Of a DNA stretch of 63,578 nucleotides, positions 42,758 to 53,200 are shown in pieces. How positions within the stretch are numbered: the first letter of the stretch is position 1; each line of letters starts with the position of its first letter. The position numbers and the translations under genes are program-made. Location: NCBI GenBank assembly GCA_024711005.1, contig JANJTQ010000199.1, positions 1 to 63,578 on the forward strand, read 5' to 3'. Under the pieces are notes generated by a model. It made no database searches, was not told where the DNA came from, and worked only from the letters and a program-made list of their open reading frames with translations. Source of the DNA: Opitutaceae bacterium. GTDB lineage: Bacteria; Verrucomicrobiota; Verrucomicrobiia; Opitutales; Opitutaceae.

Positions 42758-45103
42758 CTAGGCGAGCTTCACGATGATGCGGTGTTCGCGAGCCTCCTCG
42801 ATATCGAGACCGACGAGACACAGACCCGCCTCATCCTCGAAGGTGAACTCAACGGAGATCCCGTTATGGAGAACCGCATCAGGCGCGGCGGACAAGTGAA
42901 TCCGCAGTGTGTGGACGCGGCGCTCCGGCATGCCGGCGTAACGCCCGTGGCGTGCACCGAGGGTCACATGCAACTCCGAGGCCGTGCGTGTGCAGCGGGT
43001 CGCCATGATGGCGAAGGCGCCGGTCTTGTGTTCCAGCGATTCGCCATCGTCCTCGATCAGACGGCCGGCGGCGGCGCGGCCAACCGCAGGAGGGAAAATC
43101 TCCCAGATCACCGCATCGGCCGGCTTCGTTCCGATGTGAGAGCGGTCCGGAGCCTGCGGCAGCATCGCGCCCGAGCGCACGAACAACGGGCCGCCACGCC
43201 CGGACGGCACGCGCACGTCGAGCCATTGCCCGCCGGGATGCTCCACACCGGTCCAGTAGTCGATCCACCCGTCGCCCGGAGGCAACCAGATGCGCTCTGC
43301 AAACGCCCCCGCCAGCAGATCGTCGCCAAGATAATATTGATGAAGACAGTGGTCGGCCTCGGGCAGTTCGGGATGAACGAGCGACATGGGACGCAGGATC
43401 GGCCAGCCGGTGCGCGCGGCTTCATGGGCGGCGGTGTAGAGGTAGGGATGCAGACGATAGCGCAGCTTGGCGTAGAACTTGAAAATCGGCGCGAGTGTCT
43501 CGCCGAGGAATTGAGGATGGCGCCAATAGGCCCAGGAACAGACCTGCGACCACGGTTGCAGGAATCCGAAGTGAATGCCTTCGGCGGAAAACACCTCCAT
43601 GTCGCACGAGACATTCGTGTGACCACACAAGGCGTGGTTGAGCATCGAGACGAGCGGTTTCTGACCGCCCCCGGTATCACCAGCCCAGGTGGCGGCGAAG
43701 CGCTGGATGCCGATGTAGCCGCCCGAGCTGTAGATCATCGCACGGCGGCCGGTGTGTTCACTGAAGCCCAGCGCCATCTGTTTGTTGAGCAGCGAGGGAT
43801 AAAGGTTGTGAGCCTCCTCGTCGCGCATGCCGTTTCCGTAAAGACGATCGGGGTGCTCGTTGACCTGCAAGGCGCCGTCCATCTTGAAAGCCGCGACGCC
43901 TTGATCGACGAACTTCTCCAAGTGACGAAACCACGGCTCCCCGGGTTTGGTGAGCTTGTCGGCGTAAATGGCCCCGTGGCCAAAATGCTCGTCCTTTTCG
44001 AAATCGTCCGGATGAAAACCCGCCGCCTGCCGGTCTCCATTCGTGGCGTTATCCGGTGTCGTCCCGTCGGCGCGACACCGGCGTTCCTCCTCCCAGGTGA
44101 CGTCATAATCGCTGCACAGCCAAAGACTGAGTTTAAACCCCAGACGATTCGCAGCGCCGAGAAACGTGTGCGGGTTGCAGGCGCCGCCGAGCCACGAAGG
44201 ATAGCGGAAGCGGTCGGGGTGCCAGTTCTTGTTTAGGCCATAATCGTAGTGTTCGCTCATCCACCCGGGCTCGAGCCCCACGAGATCGCACGGGATGTCG
44301 TCGCGACGGAAGGCGAGGCAATCGTCGAGCATCTCGCGGGCGGTGGCCTGATCGTTGCAGACGAACGTCAATCCGTAGGCCCATTTCGGCAGGAGACAGG
44401 GGCGGCCGGTGAGCGCGGTGAACTGCTCAAGCAGGGAGCGAAAGCCGCTCCCCGCAACCAGGTAAAGATCAAGCGGGCCACCGTTGCACTCGATGGAAAG
44501 CTCCTGAGCCTGCCGCGAACCACAGTCGATGGCGTGGCGCCAGGAGCTGTTGACGAACACGCCCCAACCGCGCGCGCACATGAGCCAGGGAATGGGCACG
44601 TAGGACTTGACGTTGGAAACCCAGATGGGCGTACGAAAGCCGGTTTTCTCCACGCGATCACGGGTGACATCGCCGAGTCCGTAAAGGCGGTCTCCGACGG
44701 CGTGGCGAGCCTGCCAGCGATAGCCGCGGTCCATCCCGGCATCGAGCACAGAGGTGGAAAGCAACAGTGCCCCGTCCGCGGAAAACAGCTCGGTCGCTCC
44801 GGTTTCATTGGCCACGCTCAAGGTTCCGCCGGGCAGGCGTAGCAGCGTGTGATGCACCCCCTCGGTCACGTCGAGCATGGCCGGAGCAAGCCCCTGAGCC
44901 ACGAGTCCGTAGCGCACCAACGGGTTTTCGCGTTCGCCGGGTTTGTACACCCGCAGGCGGAAGATGCCGGGCGCGTGACCGCTGATCATCAGGCTGGTGC
45001 CGCCGCCCAACGGAATGCTCCAGCCGGCGGTCCCCCGCTCTTTCGTCACCACGCCGCAGGCGGCCGATGATGTTTCATTGGTGGGAAGCGAGGCATTTTG
45101 CAT
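42758..45103 (-). CDS. glycoside hydrolase family 31 protein
   Basis: A 781-residue GH31 enzyme without a signal peptide. Domains: an N-terminal beta-sandwich (1-235), a TIM barrel (about 240-600) and C-terminal beta-domains. The nucleophile is Asp409 in AAFKMDGALQ and the acid/base Asp476 in WAGDTGGG. Other family motifs are LEPGWMSEHYDYGLN and YWRHPQFLGE. GH31 enzymes act on alpha-linked glucosyl, xylosyl, galactosyl or sulfoquinovosyl residues; the specificity cannot be inferred. It is the first gene of a three-gene operon with a TPR-like protein and a solute-binding protein, and an operator lies 49 nt upstream. Confidence 0.88.
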   Translation of the reverse strand: MQNASLPTNETSSAACGVVTKERGTAGWSIPLGGGTSLMISGHAPGIFRLRVYKPGERENPLVRYGLVAQGLAPAMLDVTEGVHHTLLRLPGGTLSVANETGATELFSADGALLLSTSVLDAGMDRGYRWQARHAVGDRLYGLGDVTRDRVEKTGFRTPIWVSNVKSYVPIPWLMCARGWGVFVNSSWRHAIDCGSRQAQELSIECNGGPLDLYLVAGSGFRSLLEQFTALTGRPCLLPKWAYGLTFVCNDQATAREMLDDCLAFRRDDIPCDLVGLEPGWMSEHYDYGLNKNWHPDRFRYPSWLGGACNPHTFLGAANRLGFKLSLWLCSDYDVTWEEERRCRADGTTPDNATNGDRQAAGFHPDDFEKDEHFGHGAIYADKLTKPGEPWFRHLEKFVDQGVAAFKMDGALQVNEHPDRLYGNGMRDEEAHNLYPSLLNKQMALGFSEHTGRRAMIYSSGGYIGIQRFAATWAGDTGGGQKPLVSMLNHALCGHTNVSCDMEVFSAEGIHFGFLQPWSQVCSWAYWRHPQFLGETLAPIFKFYAKLRYRLHPYLYTAAHEAARTGWPILRPMSLVHPELPEADHCLHQYYLGDDLLAGAFAERIWLPPGDGWIDYWTGVEHPGGQWLDVRVPSGRGGPLFVRSGAMLPQAPDRSHIGTKPADAVIWEIFPPAVGRAAAGRLIEDDGESLEHKTGAFAIMATRCTRTASELHVTLGARHGRYAGMPERRVHTLRIHLSAAPDAVLHNGISVEFTFEDEAGLCLVGLDIEEAREHRIIVKLA

Positions 45104-45152
45104 GGCCGCTCCAGTTCAATCGCGCCGCGTCCGCGAACAACGCTTCCACCTG

Positions 45153-45166
45153 TTGAAACGCTTCAG
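45153..45166. promoter_or_regulatory. LacI-type operator, copy 7
   Basis: TTGAAACGCTTCAG differs from the consensus at one fixed position. It lies 49 nt before the GH31 start and overlaps the last codons of the upstream membrane-protein gene. Confidence 0.75.
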
Positions 45167-45513
45167 CACAGCGGCGGCCTGTCGTCGCCGGTGGAGGCGG
45201 CGGATCGAACCGGCGCGAGCAAACCGAGCTGATGGGCACCCAGATAAAAAAGCAGCACAAAGATCCCCACCAGCAACATCGCCGCGCACAGGGCGAAGGC
45301 CGCGGTGGCGATCAACAGCGAGGGAAGCACCTGATCGAGCGATGCGCCCCCCGCCCATTGGAGGCCGACCGCATGCATCAGGTGCCAGGTTCCGATGATG
45401 CCGATCACGCCCTCGGTGCAAAGCAGCCCGTAGAGGTGAACCCGGGTGAATCCAGAGTTGCGCCAGAGAAAACCGGCCGGGCGGAGCAGCGGTTTGGGAG
45501 TCGGATGAGACAT
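45163..45513 (-). CDS. small two-helix membrane protein of unknown function
   Basis: A 116-residue protein with two hydrophobic helices: about 27-50 (LYGLLCTEGVIGIIGTWHLM) and about 63-98 (LPSLLIATAAFALCAAMLLV onward). I do not recognise its family. ATG 45513 is chosen; the longer open frame would add 55 residues without homology and would run into operator copy 8. It is the likely first gene of a minus-strand unit, 59 nt upstream of the GH31 gene. Operator copy 8 lies 114 nt upstream, so it may be part of the same regulon. Confidence 0.6.
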   Translation of the reverse strand: MSHPTPKPLLRPAGFLWRNSGFTRVHLYGLLCTEGVIGIIGTWHLMHAVGLQWAGGASLDQVLPSLLIATAAFALCAAMLLVGIFVLLFYLGAHQLGLLAPVRSAASTGDDRPPLC

Positions 45514-45627
45514 GGGAGGAACAAGGGTTGGAGGATCACGCGAATGACATGGGCCGGCGCGCCGGGCCTGCCTCACGATCTGTTCAGGGGAGCCGACAAC
45601 CGCCATCGCCGGCAACGCGGACGGCTG

Positions 45628-45641
45628 CTGAAGCGTTTCAG
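45628..45641. promoter_or_regulatory. LacI-type operator, copy 8
   Basis: CTGAAGCGTTTCAG is a near-perfect palindrome with symmetric changes at both ends. It lies 48 nt before the 1,266-residue Fn3 protein and 114 nt before the divergent small membrane protein. Confidence 0.72.
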
Positions 45642-45689
45642 CGGACCCGACGATTTTCCGGACCTCCTCGCGTTCCATCCTCAGGTGTC

Positions 45690-48600
45690 ATGGCGTCATC
45701 CCCCGGTCCGCTGCCCCGTCGATTGCTTCGCTCATTCCTCGTTCTTGCGCTCGTCCTCGCTGCGGGCGGACCATTGTCCGCCCAATACGGCCGCGATGCC
45801 GTCATGGAGCTGACCGCCACCACCAGCGCAACCGCCCCGCATATCACCCTTTCGTGGCCCCTTCCGCCCGGCCTCCCTCTCTCCGGCAATCCGCCCAAGC
45901 TCTGGCGGCGCGTGAAGGGCCAGACCGGTTGGGGCACCGCAATTATTCTTTCCGACAACGCCACCTCCTACACCGACGCCACCGCGCAACCCGGCGTCGT
46001 TTACGAATACTCCCTCTACTTCTGGCGCAGCACAGGCACCATCCTCCGCTACGGAGCGATCGCCGCCGGCCACAACATTCCCCTCGTCGAGCATCGCGGC
46101 AACGCCCTCCTCTACGTGGACGCATCTCAGGCCGTGGCCCTGGGCGGCGAGATCGACCAACTTGTCCGCAACCTCGCCGCCGACGGCTGGCGTGTGATCC
46201 GCCATGACGGCCCGCGCGGCGTGGTTTCCAACGCTTCCACAAACTCCGCCGACTACCCCGCGCGCCTGGCCGAACGCACCGCCATGCGCTCCGCAATCCG
46301 GAGCCATTACGACACCGACCCCACGGCCAACTGGGCTCTCTTCATCATCGGCCGCGTCCCGGTCGCCTACTCCGGCAATACCGCCCCCGACGGGCACGCC
46401 GAACACGTCGGGGCCTGGCCCACCGATACCTGCTACGCCGACATCGACGGCGTTTGGACCGACACCACCGTCAACAACACCGCCGCCCAAAGCACCCGCA
46501 ACGACAACGTCCCCGGCGACGGAAAATTCGACCACTCCACCGTCCCTTCAGACGTCGAACTTCAGACCGGCCGCGTCGATTTCGCCGGCATGACCACCAC
46601 TCCCGTCGGCATCAGTGAAACCGAGCTCCTCCGTCAATACCTCGTTCGCAACCACCGCTTCCGCCGCGGTCTCGCACCCTACGACAACGTTGCCCGTCGC
46701 ATCGTCGTCTCCGACACCTTCACCGACTCCGTCCACGCCAACTCCGCCTACGCTTCCGCCGGCTGGCGCGCCGGCATTGCCTTCTTCGGCAACCAGCCCG
46801 GCCAGGCGGACGCCGCCCCCTGGCTGCCGACCCTCGCAACCGACGCAGCCCTCCTCGCCGTCGGCGCCGGGGCCGGAACCTACACCAGCATGGGCGGAGT
46901 CGGCGACTCGACCTTCCTCGGCTCCATCGATTTCAAGGGAGTCTTCACGATGTCGTTCGGCAGCTACTTCGGCGACTGGGACAACTCCAATAACTTTCTT
47001 CGCACCCCCATCGCCGGCACCGCCGGCTCCCTCGGCCTCGCCTGCCTGTGGTCCGGCCGCGGCTATTTTCATCTTCAGCACATGGCCCTCGGCGAGCCCA
47101 TCGGCTATGCCGTCCGTTTCACGCAGAACAACACCGCCACCACCGGCGACTGGAACCAGAACAGCTACCATCGCAGCATCACTTACAACCTCCTCGGCGA
47201 TCCCACCCTTCGCCTGCACACGGTCCGCCCGCCTTCCCGTGTGGTCGCCACTCCCGGCCCTTCCGGCGTCGTGCTGAACTGGACCGCCTCGCCCGACGCC
47301 TCCGCCGGGCACCACATCTACCGCGCCACCGATCCCGCCGGTCCCTACACCCGCCTCACCGGCGTTCCCGCCACCGCCGCCAATCCCACCGGCTCCCCTC
47401 TAGCCGGAACCACCCACGTCGACACCACCGCCGTATCCGACGCCGAATACACCTATCTCGTGAAGGCGGTTAAAATCGAGACCTCCGCTTCCGGCACCTA
47501 CGCCAACCAAAGCCTGGGCGAGTCAGCCACCCTCGCCTACCTGACCGGCGACACGACCACGCCCGCCGCCCCCACCGGCCTCGCCGCCACCGCCACGGGC
47601 ACCACGAGTTGCTCCCTTTCCTGGCAGGACAACGCCGCCAACGAAACCGGCTTCGAGCTCCAACGCCGGGATCCCGCCACGGGCGCCTGGTCCTCTATCG
47701 CAACCCTGCCCGCCAACCGGACCACCCACACCGACATTACCGCCCCCGCCGGCAAGATCGTTCACTACCGTCTTCGTGCGACCGGCACCGCATCGCCCTC
47801 CGCCTGGTCCGCCACCGCCGCCGACCCCACCCTCCCCGGTCTGGCCGCCGTCACCTCCCCTCATCTTCTCGTAAACAAAACCTCCGGCTCGGCCGCCCCC
47901 GCACTCCGTCGTTTCAACGGCGACCGCGGAGCCGCCTCCGTTGGCAGCACGCTCACCAATCTTCTCGGCGCCGCCGGCACCGACTACGCCTCCTCCGCCG
48001 GTCCCGTCTCGTGGGCGCATGGCGTCGGCGGCGAAGCCACCCACGCCATCGCCATCACCGCTCACGCCACTCCGCAGCTCACCAAGCTCTTCCGCGTCAA
48101 CTACGCCAATCCTACCAACGGACTCGCCCTCAACACACCCGTCGCCGCCTTCGTCCAGATCCAGGATCCCGCCACACAAACGCTCCCCGCCGGCTGGTCC
48201 ACCGCCACGTTCGGCAGCGTCCCTTGGACCGGCTATGCCGAATACCTCGACGGCGTCTTCGGTCTCTCCGCCCGCACCGGCAACCTCACCGGCGGGACCA
48301 CTTCCGACTCCTTCCGCTTCGTTTACATGCCCGTCACCGGCGACTGCGAATTCACCGCGCGCGTGGTCTTCCACGGCACCGCCCTCAACGGTTCTCCGCG
48401 CGCCGGGCTGATGATCCGCGACACCCTCGCCGCCAACTCCCGATTCAAAGCGATCTTCTTCAATGAAAGCGTCGCCGCCGAGATCTACCGCGCCAACCCC
48501 GGCGGCACCTCCGCGAGCACCGTTTCCTCCGGCGCCGCCCTTCCCGGCTGGCTGCGTGTCACCCGTGTCGGCAATGATCTCCGAGCCTTCCGCTCCACGA

Positions 48601-49490
48601 ATGGCACCACCTGGACCGAGGTCGGCGCAACCCGCACCCTCGCCCTCGCCTCCACCGCCCATGTCGGCCTCTTCCTCGCCTCCAACTCCTCCGGCACCGG
48701 CGGACTTCCCGGGTACGCCCGCTTCGACAATATCACTCTCTCCGCCGAACTTGCCGCGCCCGCCCGTTTCACCGCCGCCCCCGGCCCCCAGCCGGGCGAG
48801 ATCGCCCTCGCGTGGAACGCTGTTCCCTCCGCCGACACTTACCACCTCGAGCGCAGCACCACCGCCCCGGACTCCGGATTCACCTTCCTCGCAGCCGTCA
48901 CCGGCGCCTTGACCCACACCGACACGCAACTCAACCCGGGCTTGACTCATCACTATCGTATCAAATCTATGAATACAATGTTCGGCGCCGGCTCCGGCTG
49001 GTCCGCACCCGCATCATCCACGCCCTTCCTTCCCACAGGCACCCTCGCCGGCTGGCGCTACACCTACTTCCACACCAATGACACCACCAGGGACGCGGCC
49101 AACTCCGCCGACCCCGATGGCGACGGCATTCCAAATCTCGCCGAATATGCCCGCGGACTCTCGCCGCTCGCGGCCGACACCGGCGTCATCAACCCGGTCG
49201 TCGGTCGGACCTCCCTCAATGGCGACGACTACCTCACCCTCACCTTCGACCGAGACATGACCGTCGCTGACATCGCCCTCACCGTGCAAACCGCCGGCGA
49301 CCTCGCCGGATCGTGGACGACGTTCGACCCGCTCCTTCCCGATCACCAGCTCGCGGTCTTCGACAACACTCCGGCTCCCGGACGCCAAACGCTCACCGTC
49401 CGTGACACGCTCCCGCTTTCGTCCACGCAACCCCGCCGCTTCATGCGACTCCGCTACGAGTGGAAGGACCCTTCCGCGCCCGCCCCTTGA
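45690..49490 (+). CDS. large secreted Fn3 protein with a C25-peptidase-like N-terminal region
   Basis: A 1,266-residue exported protein. The signal peptide is about residues 1-33 (ending LSA). Residues 40-510 resemble a caspase-like/C25 peptidase-like region (IIGRVPVAYSGNTAPDGH, TYNLLGDPTLRLH), but a Cys/His dyad is not evident. Three Fn3-like domains follow, starting near SRVVATPGP, APTGLAATATG and ARFTAAPGP. A DUF1349-like beta-sandwich lies between the second and third. The tail has DPDGDGIPNLAEYARG, shared with the BNR fusion protein. Exact roles are uncertain; it may bind or process surface material. The operator is 48 nt upstream. ATG 45690 gives a good signal peptide; the longer open frame does not. 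Confidence 0.75.
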   Translation: MASSPGPLPRRLLRSFLVLALVLAAGGPLSAQYGRDAVMELTATTSATAPHITLSWPLPPGLPLSGNPPKLWRRVKGQTGWGTAIILSDNATSYTDATAQPGVVYEYSLYFWRSTGTILRYGAIAAGHNIPLVEHRGNALLYVDASQAVALGGEIDQLVRNLAADGWRVIRHDGPRGVVSNASTNSADYPARLAERTAMRSAIRSHYDTDPTANWALFIIGRVPVAYSGNTAPDGHAEHVGAWPTDTCYADIDGVWTDTTVNNTAAQSTRNDNVPGDGKFDHSTVPSDVELQTGRVDFAGMTTTPVGISETELLRQYLVRNHRFRRGLAPYDNVARRIVVSDTFTDSVHANSAYASAGWRAGIAFFGNQPGQADAAPWLPTLATDAALLAVGAGAGTYTSMGGVGDSTFLGSIDFKGVFTMSFGSYFGDWDNSNNFLRTPIAGTAGSLGLACLWSGRGYFHLQHMALGEPIGYAVRFTQNNTATTGDWNQNSYHRSITYNLLGDPTLRLHTVRPPSRVVATPGPSGVVLNWTASPDASAGHHIYRATDPAGPYTRLTGVPATAANPTGSPLAGTTHVDTTAVSDAEYTYLVKAVKIETSASGTYANQSLGESATLAYLTGDTTTPAAPTGLAATATGTTSCSLSWQDNAANETGFELQRRDPATGAWSSIATLPANRTTHTDITAPAGKIVHYRLRATGTASPSAWSATAADPTLPGLAAVTSPHLLVNKTSGSAAPALRRFNGDRGAASVGSTLTNLLGAAGTDYASSAGPVSWAHGVGGEATHAIAITAHATPQLTKLFRVNYANPTNGLALNTPVAAFVQIQDPATQTLPAGWSTATFGSVPWTGYAEYLDGVFGLSARTGNLTGGTTSDSFRFVYMPVTGDCEFTARVVFHGTALNGSPRAGLMIRDTLAANSRFKAIFFNESVAAEIYRANPGGTSASTVSSGAALPGWLRVTRVGNDLRAFRSTNGTTWTEVGATRTLALASTAHVGLFLASNSSGTGGLPGYARFDNITLSAELAAPARFTAAPGPQPGEIALAWNAVPSADTYHLERSTTAPDSGFTFLAAVTGALTHTDTQLNPGLTHHYRIKSMNTMFGAGSGWSAPASSTPFLPTGTLAGWRYTYFHTNDTTRDAANSADPDGDGIPNLAEYARGLSPLAADTGVINPVVGRTSLNGDDYLTLTFDRDMTVADIALTVQTAGDLAGSWTTFDPLLPDHQLAVFDNTPAPGRQTLTVRDTLPLSSTQPRRFMRLRYEWKDPSAPAP

Positions 49491-49505
49491 GTGGGAACCC
49501 GCGGG

Positions 49506-50246
49506 TCACTGCAAACGCCGCTGGCCCGGAGCCGCGGCCGGCGCTGAATCAGTGAAGGTGAGCCAATGCAGGCCGGGACGCGACAAGGAGGCTTCCCGTT
49601 GTTCGACCGGCACCGCGTGGGCCATGCCCGTGGCGGAATAGACCGCGATGCACGTGGCCCGGGTCGATGGCATCAAGGCGAAGAGTCCCTTGTTCAGGAG
49701 ATTCCAGCTGCCGTCGCGTTGGTAGGCCGCGCGAACCCGGACCCTGCGTTTGGCGTCGGGTTGCGGTTGCATGAGCCTGATCTGTCCCGGCGCGAGCACA
49801 CCCTGCTCACCGGCAACATCGACCGCCAAGGACGCGCCGGTCAGATTCAAAACGCGAAGAGAGCCGTCCGGGTAGCTCGCCTCGTCCTCGGCAAACGCGG
49901 TGCCGGAAAACAGCAGTGCGTCTTCCGCCGCGGCAGAGGGCGTGCGCCCCAGCACGATCAGGAGTTGCGTGGCGCCGGCGGGAAGCGCGATGCGCGCCGC
50001 CGGTCCGGGCCGCTCCGCGGTGGGTTTTCCGTCGTAGAGTTCGACCACCGGAGCGCTCTCAAGCGAGTGGCGCGCGCTCAGCGCGAGAACGGGCAGGTCG
50101 ACCGGGATCAACCGCGCTCCGTCTTTGAGGAACAGGGACGATGGCAGGTCCTCCAACGCAAAGAACCGCACCTCCACCGCGGCGGGGGACAACGTGGCGA
50201 GGCCGAGTGCGACCATCAGGAAATAAAACGAGCGACGTAGGTTCAT
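49506..50246 (-). CDS. exported protein of unknown function
   Basis: A 246-residue protein with a signal peptide (about 1-22, FYFLMVALGLATLSPA) and no domain I recognise. The mature part is beta-rich, with paired segments such as RVLNLTGASLAVDVAGEQG and LSRPGLHWLTFTDSAP. Its start overlaps the stop of the upstream giant pseudopilin-like gene (ATGA at 50243-50246), indicating translational coupling. It probably works with that protein. Confidence 0.68.
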   Translation of the reverse strand: MNLRRSFYFLMVALGLATLSPAAVEVRFFALEDLPSSLFLKDGARLIPVDLPVLALSARHSLESAPVVELYDGKPTAERPGPAARIALPAGATQLLIVLGRTPSAAAEDALLFSGTAFAEDEASYPDGSLRVLNLTGASLAVDVAGEQGVLAPGQIRLMQPQPDAKRRVRVRAAYQRDGSWNLLNKGLFALMPSTRATCIAVYSATGMAHAVPVEQREASLSRPGLHWLTFTDSAPAAAPGQRRLQ

Positions 50247-53200
50247 ATGTCTTCGGGGGTCAGCCAACGGAAGGAAGAGACGACAAATTTGCGGCCGAAG
50301 TTCGCGTTGGTCACCGACAGCAACGCCGGACCGTCCTCCGGGTCGTTGCCGGTGGTTCCGTTGCGGGGCTCGACGTAATCGGGCAGGCGCTGAACCACCG
50401 CCTCGCACCAGGCCCGACCTTCGCAATCTCCGGTCACGGGGTTGATCGTGTCGCCATAAGCGCGAATGAGAAACGTGTCGGAACGCGAACCGAGCACGGG
50501 CGCCAGCGGCTGCAGGAGATCGCCTTGGAGGAGCCAGCCCGGAAAGCCGGCAATGAGGTTCGGCTGACGATGAGCGTCATCGGCGATCGGCGAACCGGTG
50601 CCGCTGGAAAGTCCCTGGTTGGTGAAGGGCGCGGTGGTCACGCCATTGTTGATGTTCGCGGCGTCGATCGCCGCCTGAAGCGCGCCCCTCAGCCCCGTGG
50701 CGTCATCGGCGAGCCGTCGATTGACGAAATCGGAGAGCGAAAGAAAAGGACCGCGGGTTTTCACCTCGTTGACAATCGCGGTGGCCAGCGCGTCGAGTTC
50801 GGCGTCGGTAAGGTCGCGGAACCCAGTCCATGCGTTCGCATGAACGCCCGTCTTGGATTGGTCGGCGCCGGCTGTCTGAAAGAGCGTGCGGGGAAACGGA
50901 GCGTTGAGATCACTGTCCGTGCCGAGATCGGTTCCGCGAAGACTGGCGAACAACGCCCGCCACGCCTCCACCGAAGTCGAGTTGACGTTGAACGCACCCG
51001 CGACGAACAGGTTGCGGGGCGCCGCGTAGGCGTCGGCGCGATAGGCCTGGGCGTTGCCGGTCGCGATGTCCGCGCGAAAGGGTTTGTAGCGGTGGTTGAC
51101 GAGGACGTCGGTGGCGAAATCGAAGTTTCCCGCCGAAGGAAACGAGGACAGGGTGAAACGGTCCCACAACACGTCGTTGAGCAGGAACGAGGCGTCGTAG
51201 TAGGCGCCGGCCGCGGCCCCGGTAGCCACGCTGTCGCGCTCCACGAAGGGCGAGGCATGGGAGTTGGCGATCGCGTAGGCGGGCACGAATCCCTGGCGAT
51301 TCCAGCGGCTGTTGAAACTGGTGGCCGTCGGAAGGTTTTTCAGGTGGCCGGCGGCGTTGAAATGCTGGAGCTGGCCAAGGGAATTGAGCGGGTGCCGGGG
51401 CCGCGGAACATCGAACAAAAGATTCGTGTAGGCATCGACGACAACGGGCGGGACGGTGCTCTGACCGTTGGCACTCTGCGTGAACAGGCCCCATTGGTCG
51501 CGCTGGTTGTCGTCGGAAACGAAGAGATTGCCGCTCCAGCGATTCTCGGTGGCTTCGTACGCGAGTTTGAAGGGCGAGGGATTCAAACTGGTGCCGCTTC
51601 CGCCATGGTGTACCAGGGAGCGAAGATTGGCCTCATGCACGTAGTTGCGGTTGATGGAGGAGTCGTGGGCGTCCCTCCACCGCAGCGCAAATCCGCCGCC
51701 CGGAGTCCAAAGCGCCTGCAGGGACGGCGCATCGACGCTGGCGATGGTGTGACCATTGGCCACCCCTCCGCCGATCCCGACATCGTAGTGATAGAGATAT
51801 TGCAGAACGGTGTTTTCGCTAAACGCGGCGGTCGCTCCCAGCAGCATGGTCGCCCGCAGGCTGCCCGCATTGACCCCCTTCAAAACGAGCGGCTTGGTGT
51901 CGAGTTCCGCCATCTGCTCGGCGGTGAGTTCCCAGCCGCCGGCGGTCTTGTAACACGCGATGCTCGCGGCACCCGCGTCCCAGTCGTTTTCCAGCGGAAA
52001 GATTTTGCCCGGCTCCTGGCCCGGCCCCTCGGCGTTCCAGTCGTAGCAGAGCCGGCCGGCATCCCAGCCCGAGACACCCGGCGCGTTGTGCCGAAGCGTA
52101 AACACCCGGGCTTCCCCCGCGGCAAACTCGCTCCGCACATGGAAGCGGGGAAACCGTGCCCCGAGCAATTCGTTGTGCCGGACCTCCGACGTCCCGGTGC
52201 CCCGGCGCAGATAGAAGCCCGGGGTTCCGTTTTGGCTTCCGATGGAAATCAGATAATCGGCCGCGTTGATCGGCACGGCGTAGGGATTGACCAGCACCAC
52301 CAGCACCTTGAGGTGGATGTAGGGGCGCCCGCTCCCATCCAGACGCAGTCCTCCGAACAAACGCGCCTTGTAGAGAACCGGGACGATCCCGTGCGCGTTC
52401 CAGGAATGCATCCGCGCATCCACCCCGTCGCCGCTGAAGGCCCCGGCCGGTGTATCCGTGGTTTCATTACCGATGTTGTGAAAGGACCACAACTGCTCCC
52501 AGGTGGGACTGTTCTCCTGGATTTCCACGGGGAAAGAGGCTCCATGGAGCGTGCTGGCGGTCGAGATGATCGGATTGAATACGGCGCCCGGAGCGGCGCC
52601 CGGCAGCACGGCGTTCAGTTCCGCGCGAAAGCCGTCGACGCCGTCCAGCTGCAGACGCGAAAGCAGCCAGCTCAAGTCGCGCTTAAGCCCGCCGTTGCGG
52701 GAATCGGCGAGCACCCCCGCCGACGCGGCGGTGACATCGTGAAAACGCGTTCGAAACCGCTCTCCGGTAAACGCGGCGTCGGTGTCGGCAAGGCGGTGCT
52801 GGGAGAGGCTGAACCCTTTTTCCAACCTCTCGGAGTTGGCCGGGTATGTGTCCCATCCCGTGATGGCCTCGATGCCCATCCGCCGGGCCGACTGGAGACG
52901 ATGGCGCTTGTTGGCCTCATCCGTTGCAGAGACATGGGGATCGCGAAGGTTCACCCGGGCCTTGATTCCTTCATCGCCAATCCACCAGGAGTAATTGCCC
53001 ACGGTGATCGGGTCGGAGCCTCCTTGACCGGGAACGTTGGCGACGGGCACCTCGATCGGCATCTTCCTGGCAATGATCCGGGTCTCGGGCGTGGTCGCAC
53101 TGGGCGCCGAGGGCGGCACGACCGTCCCGGGGCCGATCAAAAGCACGTGATCGTCGCCCGGCGCATAGCCTTCCCCGACGGCCGGGGTCTCCGCCAAGGG

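Noticed and set aside
45528-45689. A longer form of the Fn3 protein starting at 45528
   Set aside because: It would hide the signal peptide and run through operator copy 8; ATG 45690 gives a standard signal peptide.
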